DNA of 64,000 nt from Thalassotalea_H sp040779345 (GTDB taxonomy: Bacteria; Pseudomonadota; Gammaproteobacteria; Enterobacterales; Alteromonadaceae): contig JBFONU010000006.1 of the NCBI GenBank assembly GCA_040779345.1, positions 62,001 through 126,000 on the forward strand, written 5' to 3'. The notes under the pieces are model-generated. The model did not search any database. It was not told where the DNA came from and saw only the letters and a program-made list of their open reading frames with translations. The first letter of the stretch is position 1. Each line of letters begins with the position of its first letter. The position numbers were made by a program, and so were the translations under genes. Below are positions 8,959-18,201 of the stretch, piece by piece.

Positions 8959-10848
8959 ATGAGCGAACAATATAATTCAGAATCCATTGAAGTTCTTAGT
9001 GGTTTAGACCCCGTACGTCACCGCCCTGGCATGTACACCGATACAACTCGGCCCAATCACCTTGGACAAGAAGTTATTGATAACTCCGTTGATGAAGCGT
9101 TAGCGGGTCATGCACAAAATATTACGGTTATTTTAGATAAAGATCAGTCTTTAGAAGTCACCGACGATGGTCGTGGTATGCCTATTGATATTCATAAAGA
9201 AGAAGGTGTATCTGGAGTTGAATTAATTTTTTGTAAATTACATGCAGGTGGGAAGTTTTCAAATAAAAACTATCAATTTTCTGGTGGTTTGCATGGTGTT
9301 GGTATTTCGGTGGTTAATGCCCTTTCAAAACGTGTTGATGTTGCTGTTCGCCGTGATGGTAAAATGCATGAAATGGCATTTGAAAACGGTGAAAAAGTAG
9401 AGGAATTAAGAGAAACCGGCACTGTAGGGCGCAGAAATACGGGGACACGGGTAAAATTTTGGCCAGATGAAAGTTATTTTGACACAGCAAAATTTTCCGC
9501 GCGCCGCTTAGTACATTTGTTAAAAGCAAAAGCGGTTTTATGTCCCGGTCTAACCATAAAATTTCATGATAAAAATGAAGATAAAAAATACCAATGGTGT
9601 TATGAAGATGGTCTTTGTGACTATTTAAAAGAGTCAGTTAAAGGTTACGTTAGTTTACCTGAAGAGCCCTTTGTAGGCGCTTTTTCATCACATAATGAAG
9701 CTGTTGATTGGGCCGTCACTTGGTTACCAGAAGGTGGTGACTCAGTTGGGGAAAGCTACGTCAACTTAATACCTACTATTCAAGGTGGTACGCATGTTAA
9801 TGGCATGCGACAGGGACTACTTGAGTCGATGCGTGAGTTTTGTGAATTTAGAAACTTAGTACCACGTGGCGTTAAATTAACCCCAGATGACATTTGGGAT
9901 AAATGCTCCTATATATTATCTGTAAAAATGGAAGACCCACAATTTGCTGGTCAAACAAAAGAGCGTCTTTCATCTCGTCAATGTGCTGCCTTTGTTACCG
10001 GCGTAGTAAAAGATGCGTTTAGTTTATGGTTAAATGAGCATACTGAAATTGCTGAATCACTCGCTGAATTCTGTATTTCAAATGCCCAACGCCGTTTACG
10101 TGCCAGCAAAAAAATTATTCGTAAAAAAATTACCCAAGGCCCTGCCTTACCAGGAAAACTCACTGATTGTGGTAGCCAAGATATTACTCGAACTGAATTA
10201 TTCTTAGTTGAAGGGGATTCAGCTGGGGGCAGTGCAAAACAAGCGCGTGATCGCGAAAACCAAGCCATTATGCCACTCAGAGGAAAGATACTTAACACAT
10301 GGGAAGTAGAGTCTGGTCAAATTTTAGCATCACAAGAGGTACATGATATTTCAGTGGCTTTAGGTATAGATCCTGATTCAGAAGATTTATCTGAGCTAAG
10401 ATACGGCAAAATATGTATTCTAGCCGATGCTGATTCGGATGGACTGCACATTGCTACTTTATTGTGTGCTTTATTTACTCAGCATTTTTTACCTTTAGTT
10501 CAAGCAGGGCATGTTTATGTTGCTATGCCGCCTTTGTATCGAATTGATGTTGGAAAAGAGGTGTTTTATGCCTTGGACGAAGATGAAAAAGAAGGCATTT
10601 TAGATCGAATAGAAGCAGAAAAAAAACGGGGTAAAGTTAACGTACAGCGCTTTAAAGGATTGGGTGAAATGAATCCACTTCAATTGCGTGAAACGACTAT
10701 GGATCCCAATACACGACGTTTAGTGCAGCTTACTGTTGATGAGCATGCCGAAACCATGGAAATGATGGATATGCTGTTATCGAAAAAACGCAGTCCAGAT
10801 AGAAAAGCATGGTTACAAGAAAAAGGCGATATGGTTGAAATGGTATGA
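8959..10848 (+). CDS. parE: DNA topoisomerase IV subunit B
   Basis: 629 residues, as expected for ParE. It is the ATPase subunit of topoisomerase IV, which decatenates daughter chromosomes with ParC. The GHKL ATP site is visible as DNSVDEALAGHA and VTDDGRGMPID near the N-terminus. The TOPRIM domain has LVEGDSAGGSAKQARDR, PLRGKILN and DADSDGLHIATLL. The C-terminal QRFKGLGEMNP is also typical. It ends the nudF operon. Its partner parC lies about 7.4 kb downstream, with arsenic and c-di-GMP genes in between. Confidence 0.98.
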   Translation: MSEQYNSESIEVLSGLDPVRHRPGMYTDTTRPNHLGQEVIDNSVDEALAGHAQNITVILDKDQSLEVTDDGRGMPIDIHKEEGVSGVELIFCKLHAGGKFSNKNYQFSGGLHGVGISVVNALSKRVDVAVRRDGKMHEMAFENGEKVEELRETGTVGRRNTGTRVKFWPDESYFDTAKFSARRLVHLLKAKAVLCPGLTIKFHDKNEDKKYQWCYEDGLCDYLKESVKGYVSLPEEPFVGAFSSHNEAVDWAVTWLPEGGDSVGESYVNLIPTIQGGTHVNGMRQGLLESMREFCEFRNLVPRGVKLTPDDIWDKCSYILSVKMEDPQFAGQTKERLSSRQCAAFVTGVVKDAFSLWLNEHTEIAESLAEFCISNAQRRLRASKKIIRKKITQGPALPGKLTDCGSQDITRTELFLVEGDSAGGSAKQARDRENQAIMPLRGKILNTWEVESGQILASQEVHDISVALGIDPDSEDLSELRYGKICILADADSDGLHIATLLCALFTQHFLPLVQAGHVYVAMPPLYRIDVGKEVFYALDEDEKEGILDRIEAEKKRGKVNVQRFKGLGEMNPLQLRETTMDPNTRRLVQLTVDEHAETMEMMDMLLSKKRSPDRKAWLQEKGDMVEMV

Positions 10849-10868
10849 TTTAATTGACTAAATCATAC
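10843..10868. terminator. Palindrome over the parE stop codon, likely shared terminator
   Basis: GTATGATTTA and TAAATCATAC form a perfect 10-base inverted repeat around a six-base loop. The repeat includes the parE stop codon and ends two bases before the stop of the convergent cupin gene. There is only a weak T-tract on either side, so termination strength is uncertain. Confidence 0.55.
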
Positions 10869-10869
10869 T

Positions 10870-11274
10870 TTAATTGTTTACAAATACTCGGTCTTTCCCC
10901 TCAAATTTGGGTGTTTGAATTGAAAGCACTTTTAAAGGGATATCTGATGTCACAATAACGGAGTGGGGCGTATTTTTGTTAATTTTGATAAAGTCGCCTG
11001 CTTTGATCATTTGTTTCGTTTCTCCTAAATGAAACAAACCTTCTCCTTCAATGACATAGACCAGTTCTGTGTGATGTTGATGAAGATGTGGCTGAACCTC
11101 ATTTCGAATAAAAATCACAAATTCAGATGAGGCTTCATTACTACTGATCTCTGTAACATGTAAATTTTTCATATCTTTAGGTGCAGTGAAAATACTCAAG
11201 TCTGTCCCTGCAAACGTTAATTTACTGATCAAATAAATACTCAAAATACCTAATAACTTTATTAGCTTTACCAT
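10870..11274 (-). CDS. Exported single-domain cupin protein
   Basis: 134 residues. The first 22 or so (MVKLIKLLGILSIYLISKL, then TFAG) look like a signal peptide, so the protein is probably periplasmic. The rest is one cupin barrel: a metal-binding HLHQHH with Glu a few residues on, then VIEGEGLFHLGE, and the second His in NKNTPHSV. Metal binding is expected. Substrate and reaction are unknown; small cupins range from sensors to isomerases and dioxygenases. It is divergent from arsR with a shared 185-base upstream region, so ArsR could also control it. A role with arsenic is inferred from position only. Confidence 0.75.
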   Translation of the reverse strand: MVKLIKLLGILSIYLISKLTFAGTDLSIFTAPKDMKNLHVTEISSNEASSEFVIFIRNEVQPHLHQHHTELVYVIEGEGLFHLGETKQMIKAGDFIKINKNTPHSVIVTSDIPLKVLSIQTPKFEGKDRVFVNN

Positions 11275-11360
11275 AGTTAATATTGTGTTAATTGTATGTG
11301 TTTATATAGTTATAGCAGAAGTGTTGTAACATTTCGAATCTAATATTATTGCTAAAGCTA

Positions 11361-11400
11361 TATGATAGATTTATCATAAACATATATGGTATTTCATATG
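11361..11400. promoter_or_regulatory. Candidate ArsR operator region
   Basis: TATGATA-GATT-TATCATA (11361-11378) is a perfect 7-base inverted repeat, directly followed by CATATATG-6-CATATG (11381-11400), a second imperfect palindrome. AT-rich dyads of this form close upstream of arsR are typical ArsR-family operators. They lie 60-100 bases before the arsR start and could control the divergent cupin gene too. Confidence 0.5.
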
Positions 11401-11459
11401 TGTTGTGCTTTTTTGAGTTTTAGGGCTTTGAACTATTTAACATATTTACGGGGGGCAAG

Positions 11460-11807
11460 ATGAGTTGTGTGAGTTTTTTTAAATGCCTAGCAGATCAAAC
11501 TCGACTCAATATTTTAACTTTAGTTGATAGTCAGGGGGAATTATGTGTATGTGAGCTCACACAGGCACTAGCGCTCTCCCAGCCTAAAATATCCCGTCAT
11601 ATTGCGTTGTTAAAATCTGAGGGACTCTTGAGCCACAGAAAAGTAGGCAAGTGGGTTTTTTATACAATATCCACTGAATTACCCCAATGGAAAAAAGAGG
11701 TTGTTAGACAAATACAGCTTAATAATTTAGTTGAAATAAACGTCGCGATAATGCGTTTAAATGAAATGTCTGCAAGACCTAATGGTTCAAGACAAATGTG
11801 TGATTAA
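11460..11807 (+). CDS. arsR: ArsR-family arsenic-responsive repressor
   Basis: 115 residues, cytoplasmic winged-helix repressor. It should release its operator on binding arsenite. The metalloid site is visible as ELCVCEL (Cys29, Cys31) at the start of the recognition-helix region, as in classical E. coli-type ArsR. The HTH LTQALALSQPKISRHIALL and the wing SHRKVGKWVFYTI follow. Extra Cys at 3 and 9 and a C-terminal Cys could add ligands. The start follows a GGGGG-containing ribosome site. It leads the operon with the GAPDH gene 13 bases downstream. Confidence 0.92.
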   Translation: MSCVSFFKCLADQTRLNILTLVDSQGELCVCELTQALALSQPKISRHIALLKSEGLLSHRKVGKWVFYTISTELPQWKKEVVRQIQLNNLVEINVAIMRLNEMSARPNGSRQMCD

Positions 11808-11820
11808 TTAAGAGGTTAAT

Positions 11821-12828
11821 ATGACAATAAAAGTAGGTATCAATGGCTTTGGGCGTATGGGACGTTTAGTGTTAAGAGCCGCTTGGCATTGGCCGGAAAT
11901 AGAGTTTATCCAGATCAATGACCCTGCAGGTGATGCGAAAACATTAGCCCATTTAGTCAACTATGACTCTGTTCATGGAATATGGCAATACCAAGCTAAC
12001 GCTATTGACGGGCAGCTGATGGTCAATGATAAGTCATTAAATATTACCCATAATGAAAAAATTTCAGCAACTGATTGGTCATCATGTGATGTAGTGATTG
12101 AAGCTTCTGGGGTGATGAAATCAAAAGAGAAATTAACTGAGTATCTTGACCAAGGGGTAAAACGTGTTGTTGTTACAGCGCCGGTAAAAGAAGAAGGGAT
12201 ACTGAATATTGTAATGGGCGTTAACCAGCATTTATATGATGCAGATGTTCATTCTATTGTCACGGCAGCTTCTTGTACAACGAATTGTTTAGCACCCGTT
12301 GTTAAAGTTTTACAAGATCATATCGGCATTAAGCATGGCAGTATGACAACGATTCACGATATTACCAATACCCAAACAATTTTAGATGCACCTCATAAAG
12401 ATTTACGAAGAGCGCGTGCTTGTGGGCAAAGTTTAATTCCTACCACTACAGGTTCAGCAACAGCAATTACTCATATATTTCCAGAGCTTAAAGGCAAGCT
12501 TAATGGTCATGCAGTCCGAGTGCCACTTGCTAATGCATCAATTACTGATTGTGTATTTGAAATGAACAGAAACATTACCGAGAATGAAGTCAATGAATTA
12601 ATGAGCAACGCCGCTAGTGGTGAGCTAAAAGGCGTTTTGGGTTATGAGGAAAAACCATTGGTTTCGGTAGATTACAAGACGGATCCGCGCTCTTGTATTG
12701 TTGATGCCTTATCGACAATGGTGATAAATGATACACAATTGAAAATGTATTTATGGTACGACAATGAATGGGGTTACGCTAACAGAACAGCGGAATTGAT
12801 GAAAATGGTTGGACTTAGCGATTTATAA
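11821..12828 (+). CDS. ArsJ-associated glyceraldehyde-3-phosphate dehydrogenase
   Basis: 335 residues with the whole GAPDH fold: the NAD-binding GINGFGRMGRLVLRA at the N-terminus, the catalytic ASCTTNCLAP with Cys152, and WYDNEWGY at the C-terminus. GAPDH can use arsenate instead of phosphate and make 1-arseno-3-phosphoglycerate. Its place between arsR and arsJ, with two bases to arsJ, marks it as the arsenate-resistance paralogue described with ArsJ rather than the glycolytic enzyme. Sequence alone does not exclude a contribution to glycolysis. Confidence 0.93.
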   Translation: MTIKVGINGFGRMGRLVLRAAWHWPEIEFIQINDPAGDAKTLAHLVNYDSVHGIWQYQANAIDGQLMVNDKSLNITHNEKISATDWSSCDVVIEASGVMKSKEKLTEYLDQGVKRVVVTAPVKEEGILNIVMGVNQHLYDADVHSIVTAASCTTNCLAPVVKVLQDHIGIKHGSMTTIHDITNTQTILDAPHKDLRRARACGQSLIPTTTGSATAITHIFPELKGKLNGHAVRVPLANASITDCVFEMNRNITENEVNELMSNAASGELKGVLGYEEKPLVSVDYKTDPRSCIVDALSTMVINDTQLKMYLWYDNEWGYANRTAELMKMVGLSDL

Positions 12829-12830
12829 GC

Positions 12831-14042
12831 ATGTTTGAATCATGGAAAAGCTTGTCTTTGAATGTGAAGCAATATCTGGTCGTTACCTGTAATTATTGGG
12901 TGTTTACGCTAACAGATGGTGCGCTTCGCATGTTGGTCGTGTTGTATTTTTATCAACAGGGCTATCAACCTCTTACCATTGCAATGCTATTTGTTTTTTA
13001 TGAAGTCTTTGGTGTGGTGACAAACTTAATTGGTGGCTGGCTTGGAGCGCGTATTGGTTTAAATAACACCATGAATATTGGCTTAATATTACAAGTTTTT
13101 GCTTTATTAATGTTAGCTGTGCCAAGCGATATGTTATCGGTTCTATGGGTCATGGCTGCGCAAGCTCTTTCTGGTATTGCCAAAGACTTAAATAAAATGA
13201 GCGCTAAAAGCAGTATCAAAAGCTTAGTGAATGATGAGCCGATTAATCAACAATCGCCACTTTTTCGCTGGGTTGCTTTGTTAACGGGCTCGAAGAATGC
13301 GTTAAAAGGCATTGGTTTTTTTATTGGAGGTATTTTACTTTCATCTTTTGGCTTTCAAAAAGCCATGTTAATCATGTCGACCCTCTTATTTGTTACCGTC
13401 ATTTTCAGTTTACGTTTTTTGAATAAAGAACTCGGTAAAGCTAAGAATAAGCCTAAGTTTAGTGAAATATTATCAAAAGATGCTTCTCTAAATTACTTAT
13501 CTGCTGCCCGTTTATGTTTATTTGCTGCTCGCGATGTTTGGTTTGTGATAGCACTTCCCGTCTTTTTAATGGTGACCTTGAAGTGGCAGCATGAAACTGT
13601 CGGCGTTTTTTTAGCCTGTTGGATCATCGGCTATGGCTTTATTCAGGCTAATACGCCTAACATACTGAAACTACTAAAAAACACTGATATTTCAGGTCGT
13701 TTATTAAGTCAATGGGCAACCTTACTTGCTGTTGTTACTGGGATGATTGCATTGTTTGTCTATGTTAATTTTGCTATCGAGGCTGTCATTGTTGTTGGGT
13801 TACTAGTATTTGGCGCTGTGTTTGCAATTAATTCGTCACTACATAGTTATGTTATTGTTTCAATGGCTAAAGAAGAGGGAGTGTCCACCGATGTTGGCTT
13901 TTATTACATGGCCAATGCACTTGGGCGCTTACTAGGTACTGTATTATCCGGTTGGATATTTCAGCAATATGGGCTGATATTATGCTTAGTTATTTCAATG
14001 CTACTTGCAGCCTGTTCGGCTTTTTTTATTCGGAAAATATAA
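12831..14042 (+). CDS. arsJ: ArsJ organoarsenical efflux permease (MFS)
   Basis: 403 residues, about 11-12 hydrophobic segments, inner-membrane major facilitator protein. ArsJ is known to export 1-arseno-3-phosphoglycerate, the unstable GAPDH product, which then breaks down to arsenate outside. The N-terminal NVKQYLVVTCNYWVFTLTDG and LPVFLMVTLKWQHETVGVF, and the direct coupling to a GAPDH gene (two-base gap), support this assignment. It is followed after three bases by a VOC gene, making a four-gene operon. Confidence 0.92.
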   Translation: MFESWKSLSLNVKQYLVVTCNYWVFTLTDGALRMLVVLYFYQQGYQPLTIAMLFVFYEVFGVVTNLIGGWLGARIGLNNTMNIGLILQVFALLMLAVPSDMLSVLWVMAAQALSGIAKDLNKMSAKSSIKSLVNDEPINQQSPLFRWVALLTGSKNALKGIGFFIGGILLSSFGFQKAMLIMSTLLFVTVIFSLRFLNKELGKAKNKPKFSEILSKDASLNYLSAARLCLFAARDVWFVIALPVFLMVTLKWQHETVGVFLACWIIGYGFIQANTPNILKLLKNTDISGRLLSQWATLLAVVTGMIALFVYVNFAIEAVIVVGLLVFGAVFAINSSLHSYVIVSMAKEEGVSTDVGFYYMANALGRLLGTVLSGWIFQQYGLILCLVISMLLAACSAFFIRKI

Positions 14043-14045
14043 AAT

Positions 14046-14450
14046 ATGATTGAATATAGAAATTATCGCAGTATTTGTCATGCATCATTAGGAACGGCTG
14101 ATGTCATGAAAGCCAAACAATTTTATCAACCGCTATTAAAAACATTAGACATTGACTTAGTGTGTGAATATCAGCATGCCGTCGCTTTTGGTAAGGGGTA
14201 TCCTGAATTTTGGCTACAAATACCCTATAACCAAGAGGCGGCAAGTGCTGGCAATGGCGTTCACTTTGGCTTTGTTGCTACGACAAAACAACAAGTCGAT
14301 AACTTTTATTCTCAAGCAATGGCATTAGGTGCAACCGATAATGGTAAACCTGGCGTTAGACCGGAATATGGTGATAAATTTTATGGCTGTTTTGTGATTG
14401 ATTTAGAGGGAAATAAAATTGAAGCTTGCTATTGGGGGGATGAGCTATAA
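14046..14450 (+). CDS. VOC-family (glyoxalase-like) protein in the arsJ operon
   Basis: 134 residues, one vicinal-oxygen-chelate protein with two beta-alpha-beta-beta-beta modules. Candidate metal ligands are His12 (CHASLGTADV), His73 (GVHFGF) and Glu126 (GNKIEACY). It starts three bases after arsJ and so is almost surely co-transcribed. It lacks the vicinal Cys pair expected in the ArsI C-As lyase, so that function is not supported. Related VOC proteins include glyoxalases, fosfomycin-type transferases and dioxygenases. Its role with arsenic is unknown. Confidence 0.8.
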   Translation: MIEYRNYRSICHASLGTADVMKAKQFYQPLLKTLDIDLVCEYQHAVAFGKGYPEFWLQIPYNQEAASAGNGVHFGFVATTKQQVDNFYSQAMALGATDNGKPGVRPEYGDKFYGCFVIDLEGNKIEACYWGDEL

Positions 14451-14794
14451 AGCATTTATCGGTTACTTTAGACTCTAGAGAACTTTCGAGGTTATTTTTG
14501 CCGTTGTTCATTCGGCGTTTATAAAAGGTAAACTACATGAAATGTTGCTAGTGATTAAAAAGTGCGATAACCCAGTATAAGTTTCAAACAAACCCTGCCC
14601 TTTACCTTAACAAATTTTACCCCTGAAAGATCAATAGTCCCTAGTAATAAAGGTGATATTTTATACATTTTTTTGATATCCATTTTAATAAAAATAGTTA
14701 AATTGGCTTTATCATTGTTTTTAATTCGTTTTATACTGTGATAAGTTGATATACGCTAATATAATGATTTAGTTTAAATAATAAGGGTATTAAT
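14451..14794. other. 344-base intergenic region, no gene seen
   Basis: AT-rich and without a supportable reading frame on either strand. It must hold the end of the ars operon and the promoter of the first GGDEF gene. A TATACT at 14732-14737 is a possible -10 box but has no well-spaced -35 partner. No clear hairpin terminator follows the VOC gene. Confidence 0.6.
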
Positions 14795-16723
14795 GTGCTA
14801 AGAGGTGATTTCAATTTCGCAAAATTGACGACTCTTATGGTTATTAACATGCTTTTGTTAATATCAGCTAAGTCAATTGCCGTTGAAACAGTCACTAACG
14901 AGACGTTCGATGCCTTTATTGCAAAAGCTGAAAAATTAAAAGATATAAATACTAATGAGGCTTTTGAATTTATCACACAGCAAAACAGTATTGTTTCTTC
15001 TCTCTCAATCGAAAATCAACTGACCTTTTATAACCTTTCTGCTGAAATTCATGTTGAGCTTGCCAAATATAAAAAATGCAAAGAAATTACCACTTATGCG
15101 TTGAAGCTCGCCAGAGGGTTATCAAGCCCTAGCATTACCACTTCAGAGCTTTTATATTCTCGAGGATATTCTTTCGAAAGCCTGGGGGATTATGACGCAG
15201 CTCGTGAAGATTATTTAAATGGATTAGAGATTGCTGACTCACTGAATAATAAAAAAATAATGGCCATTGGCTTAGTGAATATTGGCGCGTTAGATTACCT
15301 TATTGAGAAATTTGATCGCTCATTAATCATGTTTAATGACGCATTAACAATTGCCCAAAAAATCAAAGATGATGAGCTTTCAGGGTTTATCAATAGTGAA
15401 ATAGGGGTGTTATATAGCTTGATCAACCAAAGTGATAAATCATTGGCGTTTTATCAAAAAGCGTATGAGTATTATCAAAAAGCAGGAAAAATAAATTATG
15501 CCTATAACACCTTAAGTAACATTGCATCCAATCATTTGGTTAATCAAAGGTACGAGCAAGCTATTGGTATTTATGAAGAAATAATAAGTAATATCAAAAA
15601 TATAGGTAACAATGAACTCATTGCGGGTGTCTACTCTGGTATGGCGTGGGCGCACATTAAAAAAGCTGACAAAGATCCTGAAGCGTCATACCAATACATG
15701 TTAATTGCGAGTCAGTATATTGAGCAAGCAGAGCAAGTCGATATCCCTATTGGACACGCCTTAGATAAAGGGTATTTATTTATGGAGCTCGGTCGCTATG
15801 AAGAAGCATTAGAAAATATGCATATTGCGACAGAATATTACAAAAATTATCAAGGTGAAGAGCAAAAAATGGTTAATACACTTGCTCGATTGAACTTACT
15901 GTTTTTAAAAGCGGAAACCTATTATAAGATTGAAAACTATAAAGAAGCATACCTTGCACAAGATGAATATATAACTTTTGCTTTATCTTTACCTGAGAAG
16001 AGCAATGTTGATGAAACAGAAGATATTCGGATGCGTTATGAAAGTGAACAAGCGGATCTTCATAATAAAATCCTCGAACAAGAAAAATCAGTGCAATCAT
16101 TACTGCTATCTGATGCTAAAAAAAATAGTGATAACAGGCAAATATTAATTATCTCTTTTGCCTTGATTGCTTTAATACTCGCTTGGATATTAGTTAAAAT
16201 TATTAGAGGGCAACGACAATTATTGACGGCGACAAGAACCGACAGTTTAACTCGGGTAGCAAACAGACGGCGATTAATTGAGCTCGGCGAACGTATCTTT
16301 GAGCAGTCAGTCAATGATAACTTAATGTTTAGCCTATTGATTATTGATGTTGATGACTTTAAGAAAATTAATGATCAGTGTGGTCATAAAATTGGCGACA
16401 ACGTGTTAAAGCAAATTTCTTTATTGGGTCAAAATTTAATGCGGGCTGATGATCTGTTTGGACGATTCGGTGGTGAAGAATTTGTAGTATTACTACCCAA
16501 TACCACCAAGCAGCAAGCGGTTGAAATTGCCGAACGAATTCGCTTGTCAATTTGTCAGTATCGATGGAGTTACAGCAAATTAGAAAAAGTCACATTAAGT
16601 ATCGGTGTGGCTCATTTATCTATTGGTGAACATCAAACATTTGATGAACTGGTAAAAGAAGCTGATCAGCTCTTATATCAAGCTAAGCATCAAGGAAAAA
16701 ATAAGGTATGCGTAAATGATTAA
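14795..16723 (+). CDS. TPR-sensor diguanylate cyclase (GGDEF)
   Basis: 642 residues from a GTG with AAGGG seven bases upstream. A signal-anchor-like segment (about 10-30) is followed by some 380 residues of tetratricopeptide-like helices (YNGLEIADSLNNKKIMAIGL, YQKAYEYYQKAGKINYAYNT and others), then a coiled linker, one membrane span (about 449-470) and a C-terminal GGDEF domain. The active motif is GGEEF at 559-563. The product-inhibition site RADD lies five residues before it. So it should make c-di-GMP under control of a periplasmic TPR sensor. The next gene overlaps by eight bases and is a shorter paralogue. Confidence 0.93.
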   Translation: MLRGDFNFAKLTTLMVINMLLLISAKSIAVETVTNETFDAFIAKAEKLKDINTNEAFEFITQQNSIVSSLSIENQLTFYNLSAEIHVELAKYKKCKEITTYALKLARGLSSPSITTSELLYSRGYSFESLGDYDAAREDYLNGLEIADSLNNKKIMAIGLVNIGALDYLIEKFDRSLIMFNDALTIAQKIKDDELSGFINSEIGVLYSLINQSDKSLAFYQKAYEYYQKAGKINYAYNTLSNIASNHLVNQRYEQAIGIYEEIISNIKNIGNNELIAGVYSGMAWAHIKKADKDPEASYQYMLIASQYIEQAEQVDIPIGHALDKGYLFMELGRYEEALENMHIATEYYKNYQGEEQKMVNTLARLNLLFLKAETYYKIENYKEAYLAQDEYITFALSLPEKSNVDETEDIRMRYESEQADLHNKILEQEKSVQSLLLSDAKKNSDNRQILIISFALIALILAWILVKIIRGQRQLLTATRTDSLTRVANRRRLIELGERIFEQSVNDNLMFSLLIIDVDDFKKINDQCGHKIGDNVLKQISLLGQNLMRADDLFGRFGGEEFVVLLPNTTKQQAVEIAERIRLSICQYRWSYSKLEKVTLSIGVAHLSIGEHQTFDELVKEADQLLYQAKHQGKNKVCVND

Positions 16724-17957
16724 GGGGTTTAATTTAGTCAACCTAAGCCTTATGATATTATTGACTTTACCTTCTGGGTATTTGTCTGCTCAGGCGCAGC
16801 AAGAAAATGATAGTGCCGCTAAGAATCAAACCAAAGGGTTACTCGAAGTCGGTGAACCACTCCCCGTCAATGCAAGAATATTATCCTTATTAGCGCTAAG
16901 TAAAACCAATCAAGCTGAGGCGCTATTGCTGCTGCCGAAAATTAATGACATTAGTGAAAATTTTAACGTCGCTGAAAAATATTTAATGCTATTGATCCGC
17001 GCTAATATATTGATAGATAAAAACCAAGAAGAAAAAATAATTGATGTGCTTGAAGAAGCTTTGTTACTAGCAGAAAAAATTCCATCACAGCAAATCGTTC
17101 TACCTGAATTCAACCAAGTTCATTTTTTGTTAGCGCAAAGTTACGCTAAGTTAGAGCAATTCAAATTAGCCTATGATCAAAAGAAAACTTACATGCAAAA
17201 GTATCATGATTATCGTGTATCACTTAGGGAAGAAAGGCTAACTAAACTCAATAATAAATATAAAACTGACTTGAAAGTTAAAGAAAATGAATTCTTAGTT
17301 ACCCAGCAAAAATTTAAGCAATTACAATTGGCGGATGCAGAAAAAGAAACACAAACCCAACATCGCAACATTGTCATACTGGTTATTACCGCGATTGTGT
17401 TTGCTCTCTTACTTTTTAGGCAATTAAAGATAAGAACTATCTTACAAAAATTGTCAAAAACAGACAGTTTAACGCAGCTTTTCAATCGTAGAACATTATT
17501 TGAACAAGGCGAAATGCTGGTTGCATCAGCACTAAAAAGGAACAGTGACATTAGTGTGATCTTATTAGATATCGATTATTTTAAAAGCATTAATGATAAT
17601 TATGGTCATGATGTGGGTGATAATGTGATTAAAGCCATTGCGGATTTAGGGCGCGAATCCATGCGTCCTAGAGATGTTTTTGCTCGACTAGGAGGGGAAG
17701 AATTTGCCGTTATTTTACCTGACACAAGTCATGATCAAGCTAGAGCTATCGCCGAGCATTTTCGTGAAAAAGTTGAACAATACCAGCTTATCAATCGGCA
17801 AGAAACTATTAAGACTACTGTCAGTTTAGGGGTTTCTTCTTTACAAGGCACCATACATAATTTTGATGACTTGCTTAATGCGGCAGATGAAGCAATGTAT
17901 CGAGCAAAAAGTGCCGGTCGAAACCACGTATGTAGCTATAATCAGCAAGATACCTAA
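16716..17957 (+). CDS. Second TPR/GGDEF diguanylate cyclase, shortened paralogue
   Basis: 413 residues. It has a signal-like N-terminus (to about residue 27, LSAQAQQ), a short helical periplasmic part with only one or two TPR-like units, a charged coiled segment, one membrane span (about 218-235) and a GGDEF domain. GGEEF is at 326-330 and the I-site RPRD sits five residues before, so both activity and feedback inhibition are expected. The coiled segment RYxxxL...LLxAD and the cyclase domain resemble the upstream gene, so the pair likely arose by tandem duplication with loss of most TPR units. The overlap with the upstream gene implies translational coupling. Confidence 0.92.
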   Translation: MIKGFNLVNLSLMILLTLPSGYLSAQAQQENDSAAKNQTKGLLEVGEPLPVNARILSLLALSKTNQAEALLLLPKINDISENFNVAEKYLMLLIRANILIDKNQEEKIIDVLEEALLLAEKIPSQQIVLPEFNQVHFLLAQSYAKLEQFKLAYDQKKTYMQKYHDYRVSLREERLTKLNNKYKTDLKVKENEFLVTQQKFKQLQLADAEKETQTQHRNIVILVITAIVFALLLFRQLKIRTILQKLSKTDSLTQLFNRRTLFEQGEMLVASALKRNSDISVILLDIDYFKSINDNYGHDVGDNVIKAIADLGRESMRPRDVFARLGGEEFAVILPDTSHDQARAIAEHFREKVEQYQLINRQETIKTTVSLGVSSLQGTIHNFDDLLNAADEAMYRAKSAGRNHVCSYNQQDT

Positions 17958-18201
17958 TAATTACGACTTTCTTTCATTTTGCTATTTTTTCCCTCGAGAT
18001 AATCATATAAGCTAGTCAAAGAAGATGAAGGTTTATTACTAACCTTGATCTGCTTAACATAAAAATAATTTAAGTACTTTATTGTGAATGGGATAATTAC
18101 TCTTTTAGCAATAAAGAAAACCTGCTGTTAGCATTCAATTTACAATTTAATTCAACGCATTATTATTGTAAATAAGTAGTATATATTGGGAACCTATATC
18201 C

